A stretch of DNA of 12,477 nt from Zoogloeaceae bacterium (lineage in GTDB: Bacteria > Pseudomonadota > Gammaproteobacteria > Burkholderiales > Rhodocyclaceae): NCBI GenBank assembly GCA_031267345.1, contig JAIRZG010000171.1, forward strand, positions 1 to 12,477, in the 5' to 3' direction. Positions within the stretch are counted from its first letter, which is position 1, and each line of letters starts with the position of its first letter. Under the pieces are notes generated by a model. That model saw nothing but the letters and a program-made list of their open reading frames with translations. It was not told the origin of the DNA and did no database searches. Made by a program: the position numbers and the translations under genes. Of this stretch, positions 5,806 to 12,477 are shown piece after piece.

Positions 5806-6882
5806 TTGGATCTGTCCTTTTTCAATCCCAAGGCGCGTTCCCTGCTTGGGTTGGATGTTTGTTCGTCCGCAGTGAAGATGCTGGAACTGTCTGCTGTGGG
5901 GCGCAATGACTTTCGCGTTGAGCGGTACGCGATCGAAGTCCTGCCCAAGGATGCCGTCACGGATGGCAGCATTGCCAACGTAGACGCCGTCATGTCAGGT
6001 ATACGCAATGCCTGGAGGCGTATGTCGACTTCCGTGCGCAGTGTGGCGATGGCGCTGCCTGCGTCTGCTGTCATTTCCAAGAAAATCACCGTGCCGGATG
6101 GTTTGCGCGATGATGAACTGGATGCGTTGGTAGAGTCGGAAGCCAGTCAATACATTCCGTTTTCCATTGACGAAATCAATCTGGACTATCAGGTGTTAGG
6201 GCCTGCGCCCGCGTCATCGGGCGATCAGGAGGTGCTGATCGTTGCGTCCAAGAAAGATCGGGTGGAAGACCGTTTGGCGGTGGCGGAGGGCGCTGGCCTG
6301 AAGCCAGTGGTGATGGATGTCGAATCCTACGCCTCGCAGTTGGCGTTTGACCTGGTCATCCAGCAATTGCCCGACATTCGTCCTTCGTCGATGGTGGCGC
6401 TGGTGGATATTGGCATGAACACCATGCGGCTTTCCGTGCTGCGTGACAATGCCACTGTCTATACCAAGGAATCGGTGTTTGGCGGCGGAATGCTCACTCA
6501 GGATATTGTGCGGCGCTACGGCATGAGTTATGCCGAAGCCGAGACCGCCAAGCGCACGGGAGATTTGCCGGGTGATTACGAGACGGATCTGCTGCCGCAG
6601 TTTTCCGAAAACCTGTCGCTGGAAGTTGCGCGCGCCCTGCAATTCTTCTTTACCGCCACGCAGTTCAACAAGGTTGATCTCATCATGCTGGCGGGGGGTT
6701 GCGCCGCAATTCGCGGAATTGACGCCCAGGTGGCGAGCCGGACGCAGGTCAATACCGTCGTTGCCAATCCTTTTACCGGCATGACGACTTCCAACAATGT
6801 CCGCAGCAACAGTCTGCAAAGCGACGCGGCTTCCCTGCTGACCGTGTGTGGCTTGGCTTTGAGGAGGTTTGATCCATCATGA
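5806..6882 (+). CDS. pilM: Type IV pilus assembly protein PilM (actin-like ATPase)
   Basis: PilM is the cytoplasmic actin/FtsA-like component of the type IV pilus alignment complex; it binds ATP and the N-terminal tail of PilN. The 358-residue product has the expected nucleotide-site motifs: LGLDVCSSAVKMLEL near 14-28 (phosphate 1), VALVDIGMNTMRLSVL near 197-212 (phosphate 2) and LAGGCAAIRG near 295-304 (adenosine). SEASQYIPFSIDEINLDYQV at 111-130 is a conserved PilM segment. The start is taken as the rare TTG at 5806 because of the near-ideal ribosome site just before it. It is the first gene of pilMNOPQ; its stop overlaps the pilN ATG (ATGA). Length is normal and nothing appears broken. Confidence 0.96.
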   Translation: MDLSFFNPKARSLLGLDVCSSAVKMLELSAVGRNDFRVERYAIEVLPKDAVTDGSIANVDAVMSGIRNAWRRMSTSVRSVAMALPASAVISKKITVPDGLRDDELDALVESEASQYIPFSIDEINLDYQVLGPAPASSGDQEVLIVASKKDRVEDRLAVAEGAGLKPVVMDVESYASQLAFDLVIQQLPDIRPSSMVALVDIGMNTMRLSVLRDNATVYTKESVFGGGMLTQDIVRRYGMSYAEAETAKRTGDLPGDYETDLLPQFSENLSLEVARALQFFFTATQFNKVDLIMLAGGCAAIRGIDAQVASRTQVNTVVANPFTGMTTSNNVRSNSLQSDAASLLTVCGLALRRFDPS

Positions 6883-7634
6883 TTCGCATTAATCTCCTTC
6901 CTTACAAGGAAGAACTCCGCAAGGCCAAACGGCAGCAGTTCGGCGTATTGGCGGTTGCGTTTGCGGCGGTGGCGATACTGGCGATTTTCGTCGCTTACTC
7001 GCTCTATGAGGTGGCCATCGGCAGCCAGAACACTCGCAACGCGCAATTGCAGACGGGCATTGATTCCACGAAGCGCCAGCTTCAGGAAATCGAGGAAATC
7101 AAGGCCAAGAGCGCGGCGCTGTTGGGACGTAAAAGCGCCATTGAATCCTTGCAGAAAGATCGCAACAACACGGTGCGCCTGTTGAGCGAGATGGTGCAGC
7201 AAACGCCGGAAGGCATTTATCTCACCTCCTTGCAGCAAACGGGCGACAAAGTTGAAATCAAGGGCTATGCCCAATCCAGTTCGCGGGTGTCGATTCTGAT
7301 GCGCAACATTGAAGCTTCCCGCTGGGTGAACGCGCCCGTGCTGAAGGAAGTCAAGGCCGCGATGGTGCGCAATCGGCGTGTGCCGGAGTTCACCCTGTCG
7401 TTCCAGACGGTGGAGGACAAGGAGGATGCCGCGCCCAAGGCAGAGACCGGAGAGGGCGCGATTTCGGCAGTGGAAGGCGAAGATCTTGCGGTCGATGCCG
7501 CTGACGCAAACGCCTCTGCTGAACCCGCGCCGGAAACCGCATCGCCGCCAGCGCCAGCGCCAACAACAGAGGGCGACGCAGTAACAGCGCCCGCAGCGGG
7601 CAGTGCGTCCGCCGAAACTGCCAGGGAGGGGTGA
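6879..7634 (+). CDS. pilN: Type IV pilus inner-membrane protein PilN
   Basis: PilN is a bitopic inner-membrane protein that pairs with PilO in the periplasm and connects PilM to the PilP/PilQ part of the machine. The cytoplasmic N-terminus MIRINLLPYKEE is the conserved PilM-binding motif. One membrane helix lies at about 21-44, followed by a coiled coil rich in Glu, Lys and Gln (about 50-100), then a ferredoxin-like domain ending near FTLSFQTVED. The 251-residue length exceeds the usual 180-220 because of an Ala/Pro/Glu-rich tail from about residue 184 to the end, with no recognisable domain. The ATG overlaps the pilM stop and GAGGAGG lies 11 bases upstream. The pilO ATG follows four bases after the stop. 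Confidence 0.95.
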   Translation: MIRINLLPYKEELRKAKRQQFGVLAVAFAAVAILAIFVAYSLYEVAIGSQNTRNAQLQTGIDSTKRQLQEIEEIKAKSAALLGRKSAIESLQKDRNNTVRLLSEMVQQTPEGIYLTSLQQTGDKVEIKGYAQSSSRVSILMRNIEASRWVNAPVLKEVKAAMVRNRRVPEFTLSFQTVEDKEDAAPKAETGEGAISAVEGEDLAVDAADANASAEPAPETASPPAPAPTTEGDAVTAPAAGSASAETAREG

Positions 7635-7638
7635 GAAC

Positions 7639-8277
7639 ATGGAAAAGCCGGGTTTTCAGAAAATCATCGAAGATTTTCGCTGCCTGAATAACAGTGATCC
7701 TGCAACGTGGCTTCCTGTTCCACGTTTTACGGTGTTGTTACTCATTTTCGTTCTGGTTGCCGGTTTGGGCGGCTATCTGTTCGTCATGGATCAGATAGAT
7801 ACACTCGAAAATGTCAAGGCCCAGGAAGCGCAATTGCGGGAGGAATACCTCAAGGGCAAGCAGGCGGCGGCCAGTCTGGAACTGTATCGTCAGCAGCTGG
7901 AGGAAATCGACAAATCGTTTGGCGCCTTGCTGCAACAATTGCCCAATCGCACCCAGGTTGACGCATTGTTGCAGGAAGTGAATCAGGCCGGTGTGGGACA
8001 AGGGTTGCAGTTTGAATTGTTCCGCCTATCCAACGAAATTATTCGCGAGTTTTACGTGGAATTGCCCATTGCGGTGCGGATTGCCGGCAGTTACCACGAC
8101 CTGGGTTCCTTTGCGGCGGACATTGCCAAACTGCCGCGCATTGTCACGCTTTCCGATATCCGGATTACGCCATCGGCGGACAGTCTGGGGATGGAAATGC
8201 AGTTGAAGACCTACCGCTACATCAATGAAGAGGAGCAGGCGCAAACCCGTTCTGCTCAACAGGGAGGCCGGAGATAA
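7639..8277 (+). CDS. pilO: Type IV pilus inner-membrane protein PilO
   Basis: PilO is the partner of PilN in the periplasmic alignment subcomplex. The 212-residue product has a short cytoplasmic N-terminus, one membrane helix at about 30-50 (FTVLLLIFVLVAGLGGYLFV), a coiled coil at about 52-100 (ENVKAQEAQLREEYLKGKQ), and a C-terminal ferredoxin-like domain with the conserved stretches LPNRTQVDALLQEVNQAG and FYVELPIAVRIAGSYHDLGS. The ATG at 7639 is chosen because GGAGGGGTGA sits just upstream and the protein then starts like its homologues; an in-frame ATG at 7603 lies inside pilN. The stop TAATG overlaps the pilP start by one base, so translation of the two is probably coupled. Confidence 0.96.
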   Translation: MEKPGFQKIIEDFRCLNNSDPATWLPVPRFTVLLLIFVLVAGLGGYLFVMDQIDTLENVKAQEAQLREEYLKGKQAAASLELYRQQLEEIDKSFGALLQQLPNRTQVDALLQEVNQAGVGQGLQFELFRLSNEIIREFYVELPIAVRIAGSYHDLGSFAADIAKLPRIVTLSDIRITPSADSLGMEMQLKTYRYINEEEQAQTRSAQQGGRR

Positions 8278-8807
8278 TGAATAAAATTCTCGTTGCTGTG
8301 ATGATGGCTTTGGGGCTGACGGCCTGTAGCAATCAGGACGATCTGGAAGCCTGGATGGAAGGGGCCGCACGGGACCTCAAGGTCAGCATTGATCCGATTC
8401 CCCAGATGACGCCTTATGAGCCTGCGCCGTATGACGTGGCCAGTTTGCTGGATCCGTTCAACAGCGCCAAGATCGTGCCGGCAGGCAGGAGGGGGAATCG
8501 AGGCAGTGGCCCGCTGGAACCGGATTATGAGGCGCGCGAATTGCGCAACAACATCATGGAAAGGTATGCGCTGGAATCCATGAACATGATTGGCGTCCTG
8601 AATCTCAACAATCAGACCATGGCGGCCATTCTGGTCGATAACCTGGTCAGGCAGGTCAAGCTGGGGGATTACATTGGGGTTGATTTTGGCGTAGTGACGC
8701 AAATCACCGACAATGAAGTCACCATCAAGGAAGTCGTCGAGAATCAAAACGGCGAATGGGTTGAGCGTATCAACACGTTGAAATTGCAGGTTAAGGAGGG
8801 TGCGTAA
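8277..8807 (+). CDS. pilP: Type IV pilus lipoprotein PilP
   Basis: PilP is an inner-membrane lipoprotein that links PilN/PilO to the PilQ secretin. The 176-residue product begins MNKILVAVMMALGLTAC, a clear lipoprotein signal with lipidated Cys17. A flexible segment follows (ARDLKVSIDPIPQMTPYEP), then the family motif YDVASLLDPFNSAKI. The C-terminal beta-sandwich domain carries NMIGVLNLNNQTMAAILVDN and VRQVKLGDYIGVDFGVVTQI, which contacts PilQ in studied systems. The start overlaps the pilO stop by one base, with GGGAGGCCGGAG just upstream. AAGGAGG in its last codons serves as the pilQ ribosome site. Confidence 0.96.
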   Translation: MNKILVAVMMALGLTACSNQDDLEAWMEGAARDLKVSIDPIPQMTPYEPAPYDVASLLDPFNSAKIVPAGRRGNRGSGPLEPDYEARELRNNIMERYALESMNMIGVLNLNNQTMAAILVDNLVRQVKLGDYIGVDFGVVTQITDNEVTIKEVVENQNGEWVERINTLKLQVKEGA

Positions 8808-8808
8808 A

Positions 8809-10971
8809 ATGAAACATGCCAAAAAATACATTGCCTGGGTAGCGGCATTTTGCCTGGGCGCGATGTTTTCTGCCTTCGCTGGCGCGCAGGAAGCGGAAAA
8901 GAACGCGATTACCGCAGTCACCATCGCGACCCAAGGTAACGCCATCATGCTCAAAATCGACCTGAAGCAGGCGCTGACGGAATTGCCGACGGAATTCAGC
9001 ATTGCCAATCCGCCGCGCGTCGCGCTGGATTTCAAGAATGTGGATAACGGTCTGGAGAGCAATCGCCGCGTGGTGAAAGAGGGTGATTTGACCAGTCTGG
9101 ATGTCATTCAGTCGGGTGATAAAACCCGTCTGGTGCTCAATCTGGTGCGGAACATGCACTATGCCGCCCAACTGGAAGATGCTGCCGTGCTGGTTACGCT
9201 GACGCCGCTGGAAAGCGCGGATATGGCGCAAAAAGCCGTCTTTACCCAGGAAACCACCCGCCAGCAGCACGAAATCCGCGATGTTTCCTTCCGCCGGGGC
9301 GGGGAGGGCGAAGGGCGCGTCATCGTTGAGCTTTCGGATACGGGTGCGGGCATCAACATTCGCCAGCAGGGCAATAATCTGGTGGTGGATTTCCTGAAAA
9401 CCGATTTGCCGGAAAACCTGCATCGGCGCAGTGACGTGCTGGATTTCGCGACGCCGGTGACCTCGGTGTTGACGGAGGGCAAGGGCGAACATGTGCGCAT
9501 GACGATTACCGCGCAGGGAAATTGGGAGCACAACGCCTATCAGACGGAAAACCAGTTCGTGGTGGAAGTCAAGACCATTGTCGAAGACCCGAACAAACTG
9601 GTGCAAAGCAGCAAACTGGGGTATCAGGGGCCGCGCATCAGCATCAATTACCAGAATGGCGATGTGCGCGCCTTGCTGCGCCTGATGGCGGAGGAACTGG
9701 GCTTCAACGCGGTGATCAGCGAAACCGTGCGCGGCACCACCACGCTGGTGCTGAAGGATGTGCCGGCGGATCAGGTCATCGACATCATTTTCCAGCAAAA
9801 AGGGCTGGATATGCGCAAGAACGGCAATGTGGTGCAGATTGCGCCGCGTGACGAACTGGCGACGCGAGAAAAGCTGCAATATGAAACCGCACGCAGCCGC
9901 GAGGAGTTGGAGCCGCTGGTCATGGAAAGCTTCCAGTTGAGTTATCACAACGCGGGCGCCATTCAGTCCATCCTGTCGAGCAAGGATCAGCAGATTCTTT
10001 CCAAACGCGGCACGGTCAGCACCGACCCGCGCACCAACATCCTGTTCGTGCGCGATACGCCGGATCGTCTGGACGAAGTGCGGCGTCTGCTGGCGCAGAT
10101 TGACATTCCCTTGCGCCAAGTGCTGATTGAAGCGCGCATTGTGGAAGCAACCGACACCTTTGCCAAGAATATTGGCGTGCGTCTGGGTTTGCTGCATGGC
10201 AAGAATTACACCAACGACGGCGTTTGGTTCGGGATGGGCGGGGATAATAATGAGACGCTCACGAATTATGTATCTCGACGAGGTAACGAATCGGCGACAA
10301 ACCCGCTGCCAACTGACATAACGAATCCGGTCGGCTCAATTAGTGGAACTCCGACATTTCCCGGCCTGAACCAGGTCAATCTGCCGGCGCAAGGCTATGG
10401 CAACGCGGGCGCGCAGTTGTTCTCCTTCCTCTTGGCCAACCGTCAGGGCACACGCATGTTGAACCTTGAAATCTCGGCGCTGGAAGCGGATTTGAAAGGC
10501 CGCATCGTCTCCAGTCCGCGCGTGTTGACCACCGACAAGGGCGAAGCCCTGATCGAGCAGGGGATGGAAATTCCCTATCAGGAAGCCTCCAGTTCCGGCT
10601 CGACCAGCGTCTCCTTCAAGAAAGCCGTGCTTTCCCTGAAAGTGAAGCCGCAGATCACGCCGGACGGCAAGGTGGCCATGAAGATTGAAGTCAACAAGGA
10701 TTCGCGCGGCGAAAACGTGCCGGGCGGCGTCGCCATCAACACCAAGAAAGTGCAGACCGACGTGCTGGTGGAAAATGGCGGCACGGTGGTCATCGGCGGC
10801 ATCTATGAACTCTCGAACCGCAATGACATCGACAAGGTGCCGCTGCTGGGCGATATGCCCTTGCTTGGCAACCTGTTCCGCAGTCAGGCGCGCGTTACCG
10901 AGAAGTCCGAGCTTCTGGTGTTCATCACGCCGAGAATCCTCAACGAAAACCTGACGGTAGGCAGCAACTGA
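8809..10971 (+). CDS. pilQ: Type IV pilus secretin PilQ
   Basis: PilQ forms the outer-membrane channel through which the pilus leaves and re-enters the cell. The 720-residue product has a signal peptide (cleavage probably after AFAGA, residue 26). Two AMIN domains that bind peptidoglycan follow at about 35-135 and 153-256. An N0/STN-type domain at about 272-347 (YQNGDVRALLRLMAEELGFN) and an N1 domain at about 373-433 (FQLSYHNAGAIQSIL, TNILFVRDTPDRLDEV) come next. The secretin domain starts at about 435 (RQVLIEARIVEA) and ends VPLLGDMPLLGNLFRSQ. Residues 478-516 are a divergent, lower-GC segment. The ATG at 8809 has AAGGAGG upstream; an in-frame GTG at 8800 overlaps pilP. It is the last gene of the operon and is followed by a strong terminator. 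Confidence 0.97.
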   Translation: MKHAKKYIAWVAAFCLGAMFSAFAGAQEAEKNAITAVTIATQGNAIMLKIDLKQALTELPTEFSIANPPRVALDFKNVDNGLESNRRVVKEGDLTSLDVIQSGDKTRLVLNLVRNMHYAAQLEDAAVLVTLTPLESADMAQKAVFTQETTRQQHEIRDVSFRRGGEGEGRVIVELSDTGAGINIRQQGNNLVVDFLKTDLPENLHRRSDVLDFATPVTSVLTEGKGEHVRMTITAQGNWEHNAYQTENQFVVEVKTIVEDPNKLVQSSKLGYQGPRISINYQNGDVRALLRLMAEELGFNAVISETVRGTTTLVLKDVPADQVIDIIFQQKGLDMRKNGNVVQIAPRDELATREKLQYETARSREELEPLVMESFQLSYHNAGAIQSILSSKDQQILSKRGTVSTDPRTNILFVRDTPDRLDEVRRLLAQIDIPLRQVLIEARIVEATDTFAKNIGVRLGLLHGKNYTNDGVWFGMGGDNNETLTNYVSRRGNESATNPLPTDITNPVGSISGTPTFPGLNQVNLPAQGYGNAGAQLFSFLLANRQGTRMLNLEISALEADLKGRIVSSPRVLTTDKGEALIEQGMEIPYQEASSSGSTSVSFKKAVLSLKVKPQITPDGKVAMKIEVNKDSRGENVPGGVAINTKKVQTDVLVENGGTVVIGGIYELSNRNDIDKVPLLGDMPLLGNLFRSQARVTEKSELLVFITPRILNENLTVGSN

Positions 10972-10987
10972 CCGAACGCGCAGGAAC

Positions 10988-11016
10988 AAAAAAGCCGGGT
11001 AATTCCGGCTTTTTTT
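10988..11016 (+). terminator. Intrinsic terminator after pilQ, probably bidirectional
   Basis: AAAAAAGCCGG (10988-10998) pairs perfectly with CCGGCTTTTTT (11005-11015) around a 6-base loop, and the T-run continues to 11016. It begins 17 bases past the pilQ stop. Because the left arm starts with an A-run, it can also work on the minus strand and stop transcripts arriving from acnB. Confidence 0.93.
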
Positions 11017-11025
11017 GCAAAACAA

Positions 11026-11190
11026 ATCTCTCGCCCGCTTGCGAAAGAGGGATGCCCGAAGGGCAGAGAGAGGGTGAGCGGGCGTCAAGCCCGCCTGAGG
11101 CGGTCAAATCCGAAATAAACGCCGGAAAGCGGGCAAAACCCCCGCCCTCTCCCCTCTCCAATCTGTACAAAGGGGAAGAGAGAGAAGGGC
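11026..11190. repeat. Intergenic repeat-rich stretch between pilQ and acnB
   Basis: Several overlapping inverted repeats fill this gap: CGCCCGCT (11032-11039) with AGCGGGCG (11077-11084), GCGGGC-GTCAA-GCCCGC (11078-11094), GCGGG with CCCGC (11129-11133/11141-11145), and an imperfect pairing of CCCTCTCCCCTC (11145-11156) with GGGGAAGAGAGAGAAGGG (11172-11189). Low-complexity CTCTCCC/GGGAGAG text of this kind is a common form of dispersed intergenic repeat in proteobacteria. No gene is seen. Copy number cannot be judged from one window. Confidence 0.5.
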
Positions 11191-11217
11191 CATTTCCTGT
11201 TTTTGGGTAAGCGGGCT

Positions 11218-12477
11218 TCATTGCCGCTCGCAGGCGCTGAATTGCGGGATTTGGTCGAAATTCATGTAGCGGTAAATCTCGTTTGCTTTGGCATTCACCG
11301 TTTTAATGTGCTGCCGGTATTCCGCAAGCGTCGGAATTTTTCCCAGCAGGGCGCAGATGGCGGCGAGTTCCGCCGAGCCTAAGTAGACGCGCGTATCCAG
11401 ACCCAGACGGTTGGGGAAGTTGCGCGTGGATGTCGACATCGCGGTGGAACCCTTGCGGATTTGCGCCTGATTGCCCATGCACAGGCTGCATCCGGGCATT
11501 TCCATGCGCGCGCCGGATTTGCCGAGCACGCTGTAATAACCTTCTTCCATCAGCAGCATGGCGTCCATGCGCGTGGGCGGCGCAATCCACAGGCGGGTCG
11601 GGATGTCGCTTTTACCGTCCAGGAGCTTGCTGGCGGCGCGAAAATGACCGATGTTGGTCATGCAGGAACCAATGAATACCTCATCGATACGCTCGCCCGC
11701 GACTTCGGAGAGTCGTTTCACATCGTCGGGGTCATTGGGATAGGCGACGATGGGCTCCTTGATTTCCGCCAGATCAATTTCGATAATGGCGGCGTAACGG
11801 GCTTTTGTGTCGGCTTTCAGCAATTCGCCATGCGCGATCCAGTCTTCCATTGCGGCAATGCGGCGCTCCAGGGTGCGCGCGTCCTGGTAACCGTTGGCGA
11901 TCATCCAGCGCATCAAGGTGACGTTGGAGGTGAGGTATTCCACGACCGGCTCGCGGTTTAGCGCCACGGTACAGGCGGCGGCGGAACGTTCGGCGGAGGC
12001 GTCGGTGAGTTCAAACGCCTGTTCGACCTTGAGATCCGGCAGACCCTCGATTTCCAGAATGCGCCCGGAAAAGACATTTTTCTTGCCCGCCTTTTCCACC
12101 GTCAGCAAGCCCTGTTCGATGGCGTACAGCGGAATGGCATTGACCAGATCGCGCAGGGTGATGCCCGACGGCATCGCGCCTTTGAAGCGCACCAGCACCG
12201 ATTCGGGCATATCGAGCGGCATGGCGCCAGTGGCGGCGGCAAAGGCCACCAGACCGGAACCGGCAGGGAAGGAAACGCCAATTGGAAAACGGGTATGCGA
12301 GTCGCCACCTGTGCCGACGCTATCGGGCAGCAACAGACGGTTCAGCCAGGAGTGGATGACGCCATCGCCCGGACGCAGGGCGACGCCGCCGCGCGCGCTG
12401 ATGAAGGCGGGCAATTCCTGGTGCGTCCGGACATCCACCGGTTTCGGATAGGCGGCGGTGTGGCAGAAGGACTGCAT
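11218..12477 (-). CDS. acnB: Aconitate hydratase B, C-terminal half (runs off right edge)
   Basis: AcnB interconverts citrate and isocitrate through aconitate in the TCA cycle, and in many bacteria also acts as 2-methylisocitrate dehydratase in propionate breakdown. About 420 residues of a protein normally near 860 are present, and the frame is still open at the window edge, so the Met codon there is internal. The 4Fe-4S cluster ligands are visible: one Cys in GSCMTNIGHF (residue 272 of this part) and two in PGCSLCMGNQA (330 and 333). Other hallmarks are VGTGGDSHTRFPIG, FSGRILEIEGLPDLKVEQAF, ELTDASAERSAA and STSTRNFPNR. The stop TGA is at 11220-11218. It is convergent with pilQ and shares the terminator region. 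Identity as AcnB rather than AcnA is clear. Confidence 0.97.
   Translation of the reverse strand: MQSFCHTAAYPKPVDVRTHQELPAFISARGGVALRPGDGVIHSWLNRLLLPDSVGTGGDSHTRFPIGVSFPAGSGLVAFAAATGAMPLDMPESVLVRFKGAMPSGITLRDLVNAIPLYAIEQGLLTVEKAGKKNVFSGRILEIEGLPDLKVEQAFELTDASAERSAAACTVALNREPVVEYLTSNVTLMRWMIANGYQDARTLERRIAAMEDWIAHGELLKADTKARYAAIIEIDLAEIKEPIVAYPNDPDDVKRLSEVAGERIDEVFIGSCMTNIGHFRAASKLLDGKSDIPTRLWIAPPTRMDAMLLMEEGYYSVLGKSGARMEMPGCSLCMGNQAQIRKGSTAMSTSTRNFPNRLGLDTRVYLGSAELAAICALLGKIPTLAEYRQHIKTVNAKANEIYRYMNFDQIPQFSACERQ

Noticed and set aside
6576..7640. A 354-codon open frame on the minus strand opposite pilM/pilN
   Set aside because: It is antisense to two well-supported genes, and its Cys/Arg-rich start reflects the Ala/Pro-rich pilN tail read backwards.
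8791..10197. A 468-codon open frame on the minus strand opposite pilQ
   Set aside because: It is antisense to clear PilQ AMIN and N domains, His/Gln/Arg-rich, and shows no family motif.

Overview
The window looks like ordinary chromosome from a GC-rich Gram-negative proteobacterium that is flagellated and makes type IV pili. A betaproteobacterium is the best guess. The support is an S-adenosylhomocysteine (SAH) riboswitch in front of ahcY, the divergent mrcA / pilMNOPQ arrangement, an AcnB-type aconitase, and FlgH/FlgI, the L- and P-ring proteins found in Gram-negative flagella. The genus cannot be read from the sequence.

Layout from left to right. (1) On the minus strand, flgH is followed by the first 58 codons of flgI, which runs off the left edge. 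Neither flgG nor any other rod gene lies upstream of flgH. (2) Positions 1080-1548 (minus) hold a decayed C-terminal scrap of a large restriction-modification/helicase protein of the type ISP kind. Its last codons are split off by about 160 bp of hairpin-rich DNA (about 1126-1285) that looks like a small non-autonomous mobile element. (3) ahcY (minus) has an SAH riboswitch in its leader, so SAH should control the enzyme that destroys it. (4) mrcA (minus) encodes the bifunctional peptidoglycan synthase PBP1A. (5) An AT-rich divergent promoter region of about 190 bp separates mrcA from pilM. (6) pilM-pilN-pilO-pilP-pilQ (plus) is a tight operon with 1-4 bp overlaps or gaps of 1-4 bp. It encodes the type IV pilus alignment complex and the outer-membrane secretin, and ends in a strong intrinsic terminator. 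(7) A repeat-rich intergenic stretch follows. (8) The C-terminal half of acnB (minus) runs off the right edge.

How the genes work together: PilM, PilN, PilO and PilP form the chain linking the cytoplasmic face to the PilQ secretin, which must pass through the peptidoglycan that PBP1A builds. FlgH and FlgI form the bushing through which the flagellar rod crosses the same layers. AhcY recycles SAH from methyltransferases, and AcnB serves the TCA cycle and possibly the 2-methylcitrate cycle.

Most of the window is conserved housekeeping and surface-appendage DNA. The least ordinary part is 885-1620, where a restriction-gene remnant, an inserted structured element and several strong inverted repeats lie between ahcY and the flagellar ring genes. 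I found no CRISPR array, tRNA, rRNA, integrase or complete novel defence system.
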